DNA of 64,000 bases from Marifrigoribacter sp047730175 (GCF_047730175.1 NZ_CP159833.1:682001-746000), one strand, 5' to 3'; positions 18,225 through 26,643 are shown, counted from the stretch's first letter. The notes: generated by a model from the letters alone, not told the origin. A program made the numbers and translations.

Positions 18225-18677
18225 TTACTCTTTATTTTTAGAATCTATACAAATAGTAACTGGTCCATCGTTTACTAATGATATATCCATCATAGCGCCA
18301 AAAACTCCAGTTTGTACTTTTTTTCCAATTCCTTTTTCTAGCTGAATTACAAAAGATTCGTATAAAGGAATAGCAATTTCGGGTCGCGCAGCTTTAATAA
18401 ATGAAGGTCTATTTCCTTTTTTTGTGGAAGCATGAAGTGTAAATTGACTCACAACAATAACATCTCCTTTTGCTTCAATAATACTCCTATTCATTGCACC
18501 ATTCTCATCACTGAAAATTCTAAGATTAGCGATTTTTCTAGTCAACCAATCAATATCTTCTTGTGAATCTTCAGCTTCAATACCTAATAAAACTAACAAG
18601 CCATTGTTTATTTCTGAAACTATTTTTTCTTCAATTTCAACTGAAGCACTTTTCACTCTTTGTATAACAACTCTCAT
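18225..18677 (-). CDS. dtd: D-aminoacyl-tRNA deacylase
   Basis: A 150-residue enzyme that hydrolyses D-aminoacyl-tRNAs, and glycyl-tRNA-Ala, protecting translation. Family motifs: MRVVIQRVKSASVEIE at the N-terminus, SQFTLHASTKKGNRPSF near 77-93, and the Gly-cisPro site near the C-terminus as NDGPVTI. A longer frame begins at an ATG at 18707, but the family always begins MRVVIQRV, so the ATG at 18677 is used. GGAGG on the minus strand lies 8 bp before it, an unusual Shine-Dalgarno-like sequence for this phylum that supports this start. Part of the operon following rsgA (52-bp gap). Confidence 0.95.
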   Translation of the reverse strand: MRVVIQRVKSASVEIEEKIVSEINNGLLVLLGIEAEDSQEDIDWLTRKIANLRIFSDENGAMNRSIIEAKGDVIVVSQFTLHASTKKGNRPSFIKAARPEIAIPLYESFVIQLEKGIGKKVQTGVFGAMMDISLVNDGPVTICIDSKNKE

Positions 18678-18729
18678 ATTTTTTTCCTCCGTAGGCAGGA
18701 ATCTCATTAATTAGGCTATTGCTAAATCC

Positions 18730-19680
18730 TTATTCGTTATTAAAATTATCTTTTCTATAATGCTCCTCTTCTCCTTCTAAAATTTGAAGGTAACTTTTAT
18801 ACCGAGACCAAGGAATACTTCCTTCTTCTAAAGCATCTTTTACAGCACATTTTGGTTCTTCAACATGCAAGCAATTATTAAATTTACAATGTTCTTTTAA
18901 TTCAAAAAATTCTGGAAAATAACCACTTAGCTCATCTTTCTCAATCTCTACCATCCCAAATCCTTTGATCCCAGGTGTATCGATTATTTGTGCTCCAAAA
19001 GACAAATCAAACATTTCAGCAAAAGTAGTGGTGTGTTGCCCTTGTAGATGTTGTTCAGATATTTCTTTTGTTTTAATATTTAATTGAGGCTCTAATGTAT
19101 TTACTAAGGTAGATTTACCTACACCACTATGTCCTGAAAACACACTAACGTTGCCCTTCATCATTTCTTTTACTGTGTCGATATTTTTCTCTGTCTTGGC
19201 TGAAATTCCAACACATTCATACCCTATATTTCTGTAAATTCTAGCTAAATATTTTATTTCACCTAGTTCCTCTTCATTATACGTGTCAATTTTATTAAAA
19301 AGTAACACTGCTTTAATTTTATAAGCTTCAGCAGAAACCAAAAAACGATCAATAAAAGAAGTAAATGTTGGTGGATTATTTAAAGTAACCAACAAAAAAG
19401 CAATATCGATATTGGAAGCTATTATATGTGTCTGTTTTGAAAGGTTGACAGATTTTCGAATGATATAATTTTCTCTTTCTGCAATATGAGTAATAATACC
19501 AATCGTATCATCTCCAATAGTTTCAACATCAAAACTTACATTATCTCCAACAGAAACTGGATTGGTGCTTTTTATTCCTTTTATCCTAAATTTTCCTTTT
19601 AAGCGACAGTTATAGAATTCTTGGGCATCGGATTTTACCGTATACCAACTCCCTGTAGATTTATAAACAATGCCATTCAT
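18730..19680 (-). CDS. rsgA: ribosome small subunit-dependent GTPase A
   Basis: A 316-residue circularly permuted GTPase acting in late maturation of the 30S subunit. N-terminal OB fold (about 1-70), then permuted motifs: G4 NKID near 122, G1 GHSGVGKST near 180, G3 DTPGIKGFG near 230, and a C-terminal zinc knuckle with Cys-Cys-His-Cys in HCKFNNCLHVEEPKC near 268-282, intact here. The frame can be read from a TTG at 19695, but the ATG at 19680 (MNGIVYKST) matches the family. It lies 17 bp behind the DAHP synthase gene on the same transcript. Confidence 0.95.
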   Translation of the reverse strand: MNGIVYKSTGSWYTVKSDAQEFYNCRLKGKFRIKGIKSTNPVSVGDNVSFDVETIGDDTIGIITHIAERENYIIRKSVNLSKQTHIIASNIDIAFLLVTLNNPPTFTSFIDRFLVSAEAYKIKAVLLFNKIDTYNEEELGEIKYLARIYRNIGYECVGISAKTEKNIDTVKEMMKGNVSVFSGHSGVGKSTLVNTLEPQLNIKTKEISEQHLQGQHTTTFAEMFDLSFGAQIIDTPGIKGFGMVEIEKDELSGYFPEFFELKEHCKFNNCLHVEEPKCAVKDALEEGSIPWSRYKSYLQILEGEEEHYRKDNFNNE

Positions 19681-19697
19681 ACTACAAAAGTGCAAAA

Positions 19698-20783
19698 CTA
19701 TTTTTCATTAATAACTCTTTTTTGATGATTAATTGATTCTTGATGAATGGCTTGGTACATTTTTAAAATAAATTCCTCACTTAAATGATTTGTTTCTCCT
19801 TCAATTATCATTCTATCTAATATTTCATTCCATCGTTTTGATTGAAGAATTGCGACGTTATTTTCTTTCTTTAATAATCCAATTTTGTCAGCAATTTGCA
19901 TACGTTTTCCAAAAGAATTGATCAACTTATTATCAATATCTTCTATCTTCATTCTTAATTTTGCAATCTTATTTTTATAGGCTGCATCCTCTCCAACTTT
20001 CTTACGTAATCTTAAGTCAATAGTCATTTGCCTTAAAACTTCTGGCGTTATTTGTTGCTTTGCATCACTCCAAGCATTGTCTGGATCGTGATGTGTTTCA
20101 ATAATAAAACCATTGTAATTTAAATCTAGAGCCGTTTGACAGATATCAAATATTAAATCTCTTCTTCCTGCAATATGAGAAGGATCTAATATCATGGGTA
20201 AATCTGGAAATCTATTCTGAAGATCAATAGGTATTTGCCATTCTGGGTTATTACGATATATTGTTTTTTCATACGATGAAAACCCACGATGAATCACCCC
20301 TAAATTATTAACATTCTCTTTATGTAATCGCTCAATAGCTCCCAACCACAATGCTAAATCTGGACTGACAGGGTTTTTAACTAACACAATCTTGTCTGTT
20401 CCTTTTAATGCTTCTGCAATTTCTTGAACAATAAAAGGAGAAACAGTAGAACGTGCTCCAATCCATAAAATATCAATATCGTGTTGTAAAGCTTCTTCAA
20501 CATGTTTTGCATTGGCAACTTCGGTTGCTAACATTAAACCTGTTTCATCTTTAGCTCTTTGAAGCCATTTTAAACCCTTTGAGCCTACCCCTTCAAAATT
20601 TCCAGGACGTGTTCTTGGCTTCCATAGTCCAGCTCTTAATACCGTAGCATCTGTATCTTTTAACTGATGCGCTATATTTAACACTTGTTCTTCTGTTTCA
20701 GCACTGCACGGTCCTGCAATAACCAATGGGTGAGACAAACTCATATTGTCCAACCATGTTTTAAGGTGTTTATTATTTTTCAT
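19698..20783 (-). CDS. bifunctional DAHP synthase / chorismate mutase (type II)
   Basis: A 361-residue fusion. The N-terminal part (about 1-260) is a KDO8PS/DAHPS-type TIM barrel that condenses PEP and erythrose 4-phosphate: AGPCSAETEEQ near 19, RAGLWKPRTRPG near 50, GARSTVSPF near 108, KNPVSPDLALW near 136 and DPSHIAGRRDL near 195. The C-terminal part (about 270-355) is an AroQ chorismate mutase (LRMKIEDIDNKLINSFGKRMQIADKI, LSEEFILKMYQAIHQESI). It thus covers the entry to the shikimate pathway and the chorismate-to-prephenate step. The order DAHPS first, CM last is the Bacteroidota form. It lies 4 bp behind pheA, under the same Phe-leader control. Confidence 0.94.
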   Translation of the reverse strand: MKNNKHLKTWLDNMSLSHPLVIAGPCSAETEEQVLNIAHQLKDTDATVLRAGLWKPRTRPGNFEGVGSKGLKWLQRAKDETGLMLATEVANAKHVEEALQHDIDILWIGARSTVSPFIVQEIAEALKGTDKIVLVKNPVSPDLALWLGAIERLHKENVNNLGVIHRGFSSYEKTIYRNNPEWQIPIDLQNRFPDLPMILDPSHIAGRRDLIFDICQTALDLNYNGFIIETHHDPDNAWSDAKQQITPEVLRQMTIDLRLRKKVGEDAAYKNKIAKLRMKIEDIDNKLINSFGKRMQIADKIGLLKKENNVAILQSKRWNEILDRMIIEGETNHLSEEFILKMYQAIHQESINHQKRVINEK

Positions 20784-20787
20784 GTGT

Positions 20788-21732
20788 CTATATTATATTT
20801 TTAATGGTCACATGCTGTTCGCCATTAGTTACTTCGTTAGGTGATACACTTTTTAACATGCTCGTTTCATTTAATACTAATGTGTTAAGTTGACTTGGTG
20901 CATTCTCTATATTATGCTTATAAACACCTACTGTTTTTATATCGGTCCCATTTAGTTTAAGCTCATTGATTGCTTGTTCAAAATTGTTATAATCTTCAAA
21001 CAACACATCTATAAAAAACGCATATTGCCATGGTTTTCCTATGACAGGTAATGACTGAATTTTTGTCAAATTTATATCAAACCTATTAAACAACAGTAAA
21101 ATATTAGCTAAACTCCCCACTCTATGATCTAAGTCGAATTTTAAAGTTGCTTTATCAACATAACTAGAATCGATAGTTTTACGTTTGCCTATTAATACAA
21201 ATCTTGTTTGATTTTCTTTATGATTCTGAATTTTACTATCTAAAATCTTAAGACCATACTTTTCAGCAACTTGTTTACCAGCAATTGCAGCTACCCCTTT
21301 TAAATTATTGTCCTTTATCTTTTTTGCTTCTGAAGCGGTATCCTTTCCTTCAATAATTTTAAACTCTGGCGGGAATTTTCTTAAATAATCTTTACACTGA
21401 AGTAATGCTACAGGATGCGAATAAATTTCTTTAATATCATGGATGGTTTCTGAAGCAAGCGCCATGATATACATTTGGATATTAAGAAATACTTCATCAA
21501 TGATTTCAAAATTACATGAATCAATTAAATTATAATTAGGCAAAATAGATCCAGCAATGGTATTTTCAATTGCTAATACACCATAATCTGCATCAAAATT
21601 AGTTAATGATTCTGTTACTTTTTCAAATGAAGTACATTCAACTAATTGGACATTTTCATTTGGAAATAGTTTTTGTACTGCCATATCATGAAAAGAACTT
21701 TCGATACCTTGAATTGCAATTTTTAAACTCAT
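20788..21732 (-). CDS. pheA: prephenate dehydratase
   Basis: A 314-residue enzyme converting prephenate to phenylpyruvate in Phe synthesis. The catalytic domain (about 1-180) has GIESSFHDMAVQKLF, LAIENTIAGSILPNYNLI near 75 and GVAAIAGKQVAEKYGL near 156. The motif TRFVLIG occurs near 177. An ACT regulatory domain (about 195-275; KFDLDHRVGSLANILLLFNRFDINLTKIQSLP) would bind Phe for feedback inhibition. Chorismate mutase is not fused here but to the DAHP synthase next to it. First structural gene after the Phe-rich leader peptide and terminator, so it is regulated both allosterically and, by inference, by transcription attenuation. Confidence 0.95.
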   Translation of the reverse strand: MSLKIAIQGIESSFHDMAVQKLFPNENVQLVECTSFEKVTESLTNFDADYGVLAIENTIAGSILPNYNLIDSCNFEIIDEVFLNIQMYIMALASETIHDIKEIYSHPVALLQCKDYLRKFPPEFKIIEGKDTASEAKKIKDNNLKGVAAIAGKQVAEKYGLKILDSKIQNHKENQTRFVLIGKRKTIDSSYVDKATLKFDLDHRVGSLANILLLFNRFDINLTKIQSLPVIGKPWQYAFFIDVLFEDYNNFEQAINELKLNGTDIKTVGVYKHNIENAPSQLNTLVLNETSMLKSVSPNEVTNGEQHVTIKNII

Positions 21733-21750
21733 GTCTTTTAAATTTTAGCT

Positions 21751-21784
21751 AAAAAAAAAGTCCCGGGAATAAAACCGAGACTTT
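21751..21784 (-). terminator. attenuator terminator in the pheA leader
   Basis: Read on minus, the arms 21784-21775 (AAAGTCTCGG) and 21767-21758 (CCGGGACTTT) form a 10-bp stem with one G-U pair and an 8-nt loop. A run of T follows directly (nine consecutive T including the end of the stem). It lies 18 bp before the pheA start and after the Phe-rich leader peptide, so it must be conditionally read through for pheA to be expressed from an upstream promoter. Confidence 0.9.
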
Positions 21785-21812
21785 CAAATAATTAATATGT
21801 TAATTAACTACA

Positions 21813-21878
21813 TCACGATCTCGTTTCTATTCGAAAATAAAAAAACCAGAAGTTAAAAAATGTAGCTATTGTGTTCAT
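21813..21878 (-). CDS. Phe-rich leader peptide controlling the pheA operon (pheL-like)
   Basis: A 21-codon reading frame on minus from ATG (21878-21876) to TGA (21815-21813). Residues 7-15 read FFNFWFFYF: six Phe, one Trp and one Tyr in nine codons. It is followed 28 bp later by the rho-independent terminator in front of pheA. A segment over codons 17-20 (21828-21819 on minus) can pair with the left arm and loop of that terminator (10 positions, one mismatch, one G-U). This gives the expected antiterminator that is free when a ribosome stalls at Phe codons and covered when it reaches the stop. This is the arrangement of enterobacterial pheL. No Shine-Dalgarno is seen; the upstream is A-rich. 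Confidence 0.85.
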   Translation of the reverse strand: MNTIATFFNFWFFYFRIETRS

Positions 21879-21948
21879 TGCTTGTTTTGTTAAGGCTAAA
21901 ATAAATAAATATTAAATATAAGCCTGTTTTTTTCGTTTTTTATTTATG

Positions 21949-21956
21949 TAAATTTG
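21949..21956 (+). promoter_or_regulatory. gldA promoter -7 box
   Basis: TAAATTTG matches TAnnTTTG exactly, 14 bp upstream of the gldA ATG, which implies a very short leader. A T-rich TG-containing stretch lies about 20 bp further up but no strict TTG. Confidence 0.45.
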
Positions 21957-21970
21957 TTTTAAATATTTTT

Positions 21971-22876
21971 ATGTCTATTTCTGTATCAAATATTAGTAAA
22001 CTTTACGGTGCTCAAAAAGCACTTAATAATGTTACTTTTTCAATCAATAAGGGAGAAATTGTTGGTTTTCTAGGCCCAAATGGAGCTGGTAAATCAACAA
22101 TGATGAAAATATTAACTACATACCTACAAGCCACTGAAGGTGAGGCTAAAGTGAATAAATTTTCAGTTTCTGAAGACCGTAAAAATGTACAAAAGAGTGT
22201 TGGGTATTTACCAGAACACAACCCTTTGTATTTAGATATGTATGTTAGAGAGTATTTATCTTTTAATGCTAGTATTTATAAAATTCCTACTTCTGAAGTT
22301 GAAAAAGTAATTGAAAAAACTGGTCTTTTACCTGAAGCTAATAAAAAAATTGAGCACCTTTCCAAAGGATATAGACAGCGTGTGGGACTAGCAAATGCAT
22401 TATTACATGATCCTGAGGTGTTAATTTTAGACGAACCTACTACAGGATTAGACCCAAATCAACTAATTGAAATAAGAGAATTAATTAAAACAGTTGCTAC
22501 TTCAGCACAGAAAACGGTGCTATTATCAACTCATATTATGCAAGAAGTTGAGGCTATCTGTGATCGTGTCATTATTATAAATAAAGGAGAAATTGTTTTA
22601 GACAAAAAAATTAAAGACCTTTCAAAAGAAAAAGAGCAACTTATAGAAGTTGAGTTTGATTATCGAGTTGAAGAGCAAGCATTGAAACAAATCCCTAAAA
22701 TATCTTCCGTTGAAAATATAGGTGGATATGTTTACCAATTAAAGTTTAACACGGAAAATGACATGCGATCTATCGTATTTGATTTTGCGCACGATAATGG
22801 CTTAAAAATACTTCAGTTAAACAAAAAGAATACAAGTTTAGAAAAATTATTTGCTGAATTAACTACTCAAAAATAA
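21971..22876 (+). CDS. gldA: gliding motility ABC transporter ATP-binding subunit GldA
   Basis: A 301-residue ABC ATPase: Walker A GPNGAGKST near residue 36, Q loop near 81, signature LSKGYRQRVGLA near 130-141, Walker B VLILDEP near 154 and the switch His in STHIMQE near 188, plus a C-terminal extension of about 80 residues as in the drug/Gld-type exporters. It closely resembles GldA, which with GldF and GldG forms an ABC complex needed for gliding in F. johnsoniae. gldF and gldG are not in this window; in many flavobacteria they are encoded separately from gldA. Its last 14 bp overlap the convergent lipoprotein gene. Confidence 0.9.
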   Translation: MSISVSNISKLYGAQKALNNVTFSINKGEIVGFLGPNGAGKSTMMKILTTYLQATEGEAKVNKFSVSEDRKNVQKSVGYLPEHNPLYLDMYVREYLSFNASIYKIPTSEVEKVIEKTGLLPEANKKIEHLSKGYRQRVGLANALLHDPEVLILDEPTTGLDPNQLIEIRELIKTVATSAQKTVLLSTHIMQEVEAICDRVIIINKGEIVLDKKIKDLSKEKEQLIEVEFDYRVEEQALKQIPKISSVENIGGYVYQLKFNTENDMRSIVFDFAHDNGLKILQLNKKNTSLEKLFAELTTQK

Positions 22877-23612
22877 GACGTCCTTCGTATAATTCTTCTA
22901 CCTCAACAATTGGTGGAATATTTCTTGAAATAACATTACCAATACTTACTATTCCTCCTCTAATAGACTCTTGAGGATTGACAATCATTACATTAGAACT
23001 TCTGTGAAATATTTGAATATCTCGAGTTATTAATTCTCCCGCATCAATTCTTGTATTACTTGCATACAATCCAAAAGTAGCTTTATTTGCATTTCCTCTT
23101 AAAAGAAAACTTGAAAAACCATTGGATGTAACTATTAGTTCATCTACATCTAAGGCTAAATCAAAGTCACCATCGATATGATATATATCTTCATTTCCGA
23201 AATTTTCAGAAAATAAATTTAGGTTTTGATAATTTAAAACACCGATACTTTTAATTTCAAGACTCGAACTATTTCTAATTTCTGTAATGTTAGGCGAAGT
23301 AACATAGATTTTGGTATCGTCATACTCACGAACATAATTACATTCATTATTATTTTTTAGAGATAATTGAGTTCCATTTACAGAAACTTCAATATCATTT
23401 AATAGATTTTCGCCTGTTTCAATGATAATCTGTTGAACCGCTCCTTGCTGAATAAAAAGTTGGACTCCTGGCCAAACTATAATTCGAGTAAAAACATCTA
23501 CTTCAACTTCGGTCTGAATAATAGTTCCTGTTTTTTGAAAGCAATCTAATCCATTTTCAGAATTACATCCAAAAAATAAAAAACTAACCACTATAAAAAA
23601 ATAGTTATTCAT
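22863..23612 (-). CDS. GIN-domain (DUF2807) lipoprotein, copy 1
   Basis: A 249-residue predicted lipoprotein: short signal with lipobox SFLFFGC (Cys16), then a repetitive beta-helix-like body typical of head-GIN/DUF2807 putative adhesins (LNDIEVSVNGTQLSLKNNNEC; TEIRNSSSLEIKSIG). Function is unknown; surface or periplasmic location is predicted. It is closely paralogous to the gene at 24758-25510: both share the opening pattern CFQ..G.IIQ.E, the phrase IIIETAENLLNDV/IIIETGENLLNDI and the ending VEVEE-x-x-x-G-L/R-L. Each copy follows a PagL-like gene, so the pair is a duplicated cassette. Confidence 0.8.
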   Translation of the reverse strand: MNNYFFIVVSFLFFGCNSENGLDCFQKTGTIIQTEVEVDVFTRIIVWPGVQLFIQQGAVQQIIIETGENLLNDIEVSVNGTQLSLKNNNECNYVREYDDTKIYVTSPNITEIRNSSSLEIKSIGVLNYQNLNLFSENFGNEDIYHIDGDFDLALDVDELIVTSNGFSSFLLRGNANKATFGLYASNTRIDAGELITRDIQIFHRSSNVMIVNPQESIRGGIVSIGNVISRNIPPIVEVEELYEGRLIFE

Positions 23613-23622
23613 ATGCTATATT

Positions 23623-24732
23623 TTAAATTCTAATTCCAACTGCAAATTCGATAGCTTCAGCTTTTGCCCAATGAGATTTTACTGAAACCGTTGCGAAATA
23701 ATTATTGTCGAAAAAATACCGCTTAAGACCCATTCTATTATACACTCTATTTTCAAATTCATTGGGCCAATACACATAATATCCTACCTGACTTAGAAAA
23801 GCTGTTTTATTAAATCGCAATTCATGTCCTAAAAAAACTCCTACTCTTTTATAGTCTTCATCTCCAGTTAATCCGTCTTCAGGAAAAGCAACAGATCTAT
23901 ATTTGACATATTCTTTTATAAAATTTGAAAAGAAGAAATCCACGCCAGCTTGCAAACTACTTTTAAAGCTTATTCGCTTATTTGCAAAAGCAGAAACCAC
24001 AAAAAATGACCTTTGGTCTTGACCAATTAAATCACTTTGATTAATCCCACCTCTCAAAACAAAATTATAAGAAATAGGTTCATTGTAAGTATTTTCATTG
24101 TCTTCAGCTAAGGGAATATAGTCTGGAAAATTTTCATGATCCAATAAATAACTTAATCCAATATTTGCTGAATACGTATTTGTACTTGTATTCGGTGCTT
24201 TAAAATTTCCATTAGAGTAATGGATAAATGAAAGGCCAGCATTAAGCCCAATTCCATTCCATATATTTTCCCGAACAAATCCAAACTTCAATAAACTAGT
24301 ACTCATTAATGAAGTCCCGTACGCATTGTTTTTAAAATTGGTGTTTATATCATAAGGGTTGGTATTATAACCAATTCCTGTACCTACAGTTAGCTGTAGA
24401 TTTCTTTTTAAAAAATACCAGGTATAATGGCCATACAAACTATAATTATCCCCTAAAACAGGGTTTTTCATATTTTGATATAAAAAAGTAAAGCCCCAAT
24501 CTGGAAAACCATACCGTTGTTCTGCTTCTGTTAATCCATAGGTCTTCCGATTATAAGAAAGCATAACTCCTTCTGGATGACCCGTAATTAAATGACCTAT
24601 ATCAAAATTATGTTCATATATGTTTCCATAAAAATAATCAACTCCAATAGAATAAGGCTTTTGTGTTTTTTCTTGAGAAAGCAGTGTAAAACTTATCAGT
24701 ACCGTAAAAAGTAGAAAAAAGGAATTCTTCAT
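23623..24732 (-). CDS. PagL-like acyloxyacyl hydrolase family outer membrane protein, copy 1
   Basis: A 369-residue exported protein with a signal peptide (1-20, LISFTLLSQ) and alternating hydrophobic beta-strands ending in an aromatic/basic strand, as expected for an outer membrane barrel. It resembles the lipid A 3-O-deacylase (PagL) family: the motif FIHYSNGNFKAPNTSTN near residues 168-184 contains the His-x-Ser pair that is catalytic in PagL. The protein is about twice PagL length, so extra barrel or extracellular parts are present. A role in lipid A remodelling is inferred. Located 10 bp before the GIN-domain lipoprotein gene and paralogous to 25514-26617. Confidence 0.7.
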   Translation of the reverse strand: MKNSFFLLFTVLISFTLLSQEKTQKPYSIGVDYFYGNIYEHNFDIGHLITGHPEGVMLSYNRKTYGLTEAEQRYGFPDWGFTFLYQNMKNPVLGDNYSLYGHYTWYFLKRNLQLTVGTGIGYNTNPYDINTNFKNNAYGTSLMSTSLLKFGFVRENIWNGIGLNAGLSFIHYSNGNFKAPNTSTNTYSANIGLSYLLDHENFPDYIPLAEDNENTYNEPISYNFVLRGGINQSDLIGQDQRSFFVVSAFANKRISFKSSLQAGVDFFFSNFIKEYVKYRSVAFPEDGLTGDEDYKRVGVFLGHELRFNKTAFLSQVGYYVYWPNEFENRVYNRMGLKRYFFDNNYFATVSVKSHWAKAEAIEFAVGIRI

Positions 24733-24757
24733 TTTAATGTTTAAAACGTAAAAGTAA

Positions 24758-25510
24758 CTAATCTTGAAATAGTAAGGAACCAGTAAAATATTCTTCTACT
24801 TCTACTATTAATGGACGATGTACAGAAATTACATTTCCTGTTCCTCTAATTTCACCTGTTATTTTTTCTAAGGGATTTACTTTCATGGTTGTAGCACTCC
24901 TTTGAAAAATAGTTAAATCATTAATTATAAAGTATTCACCTTCAAATCGAGGCCATTCATCCCCAAAGTTAATTCTAGCTTTGTTTGTAGTTCCGTTGAT
25001 ATAAAACACACTTTGTCCATTTGCGTTTACAATTAAATTATCACATTCTAAATGTAAAATAAAATCACCGCTCTTATTGGTGTCTTCAACATTGCCGGTA
25101 GAATTACTCACTAATTTTAATTCTGGAAATTGCAAAACTCCTTCTCCAATTACTTTTTCTGAAGAACTGTTTCTAATTTCAGTTAGATTAGGAACACTAA
25201 TAATTGCTTTAGTTACCCCATAATCTCTAATAAAATTACAGCCGTTATTGTCCTGAATTACCAATGTTTCATTTTCAATAAAAACAGCCACATCATTCAA
25301 TAAATTCTCAGCAGTTTCAATAATTATTTTTTGTTCTGTTGCTTGTTTCAAAATAAGTGTAACGTCATCTTCTATTCTTATTTTTGTGAAAACATCCAGA
25401 ATAAATTCTTCCTGAATGATATTCCCTTCCGTTTGAAAACAGTCTGATGCACTATCAGTATTGCAAGAAAATAAACAAATAAATAATATATAAATTAATT
25501 TTTTCATCAT
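24758..25510 (-). CDS. GIN-domain (DUF2807) lipoprotein, copy 2
   Basis: A 250-residue predicted lipoprotein: signal with lipobox FICLFSC (Cys16), then a beta-solenoid-like DUF2807 body (LNDVAVFIENETLVIQDNNGC; TEIRNSSSEKVIGEGVL). It is the paralogue of the gene at 22863-23612, with the same length, same start and end patterns and the same position behind a PagL-like gene (3 bp away). Function unknown; probably envelope-associated. Confidence 0.8.
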   Translation of the reverse strand: MMKKLIYILFICLFSCNTDSASDCFQTEGNIIQEEFILDVFTKIRIEDDVTLILKQATEQKIIIETAENLLNDVAVFIENETLVIQDNNGCNFIRDYGVTKAIISVPNLTEIRNSSSEKVIGEGVLQFPELKLVSNSTGNVEDTNKSGDFILHLECDNLIVNANGQSVFYINGTTNKARINFGDEWPRFEGEYFIINDLTIFQRSATTMKVNPLEKITGEIRGTGNVISVHRPLIVEVEEYFTGSLLFQD

Positions 25511-25513
25511 GTT

Positions 25514-26617
25514 TTATAATCGTATTCCTATTCCAATTTCTACTGCTTCAGCTTTTGCGCCATGTGATTTTAATCCAATTGATGAAAATAAATTTTTATA
25601 TACATTATAGTTCACTCCTACACGCTGATAAACTCTACCTTCAAAATCATAAGGGTAATATACATAATACCCTATTTGAGTATTAATCGCAAATTTTCCG
25701 AAATGTAAATCATGACCAATAAAAACTCCTACACGTTTATAATCTTCATCCCCTTTGATATTAAAATTTGGAAAAGCTACTGATAAATATTCGATTTCTT
25801 TTTCTAAGAATTTTGAAAAAAACACATCCATTCCTAACTGCAAACTGCTTTTATAACTTACTCTTTTATCGGCGAAGGCAGAGACAATAAAAAAGGGATG
25901 TTGCCCTAAATTTAAATAATCACTTTCGTTCACGCCTCCACGCAATACAATATTATATTGTATAGGCTCTGTATATTTTGTGTCTGTCGAATCAACTTTA
26001 TATTCTTTTGATTGTTCCTCGTTTTGAATTGTATACTTAAGTCCAATATTAAATGCCAGAGTATTCGTGCTCGTATTAGGCGCTTTTACATTGGCATTTG
26101 AAAAATGTAAAAATGTTAGTCCCGCTTGAAGTCCAATATTTTTAACAATATTTTCTTTAGAATAATTTATTAAAAATGTAGTTCCTAATAATAAATGACT
26201 CCCATAGGCATTATTCTTAAAATTAGTTTCTATATCAAAAGGATTCGTATTATACACCAAACCTTCACTGACTCTAAAGAGTAAATTCCTTTTTAAAAAA
26301 TAAAAATTAAGATGAGCATACATTCCAAAATTATTACCTAATGTTTCATTATTAGAGTTATGGTATAGAAATGAAACTCCCCAATCTGGATAATTATAGG
26401 AGCGTTGCCATCTTTTACTACCAAAAGATTTATTATTATAACTAAAAATAAACCCTTGAGGATGCTCAGTAATTAAATGTGAGATATCTTTATTATGTCG
26501 CAATATAGAACCGTAAAAATAATTAGCGTCTATTGTAAAATCTTCATTTTCTTCACTTTGTGAATAAAGAACTGTAGAGATGAAAACAGTAAGAATTAAG
26601 AGTATTGTTTTCTGCAT
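25514..26617 (-). CDS. PagL-like acyloxyacyl hydrolase family outer membrane protein, copy 2
   Basis: A 367-residue exported protein with a signal peptide (1-19, FISTVLYSQ) and a predicted outer membrane barrel. The PagL-type His-x-Ser motif is FLHFSNANVKAPNTSTN near residues 170-186. It is colinear with copy 1 over its whole length (for instance NPFDIETNFKNNAYG against NPYDINTNFKNNAYG, and GDEDYKRVGVF in both). It is the first gene of the four-gene minus-strand set, which is therefore two tandem copies of barrel plus lipoprotein. Confidence 0.7.
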   Translation of the reverse strand: MQKTILLILTVFISTVLYSQSEENEDFTIDANYFYGSILRHNKDISHLITEHPQGFIFSYNNKSFGSKRWQRSYNYPDWGVSFLYHNSNNETLGNNFGMYAHLNFYFLKRNLLFRVSEGLVYNTNPFDIETNFKNNAYGSHLLLGTTFLINYSKENIVKNIGLQAGLTFLHFSNANVKAPNTSTNTLAFNIGLKYTIQNEEQSKEYKVDSTDTKYTEPIQYNIVLRGGVNESDYLNLGQHPFFIVSAFADKRVSYKSSLQLGMDVFFSKFLEKEIEYLSVAFPNFNIKGDEDYKRVGVFIGHDLHFGKFAINTQIGYYVYYPYDFEGRVYQRVGVNYNVYKNLFSSIGLKSHGAKAEAVEIGIGIRL

Positions 26618-26643
26618 TTTTTTCTAAAAGCCGTAAAGATAGC

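Noticed and set aside
18678..18707. N-terminal extension of dtd from the ATG at 18707
   Set aside because: The ten extra residues are not part of the family, and a Shine-Dalgarno-like GGAGG lies directly before the internal ATG.
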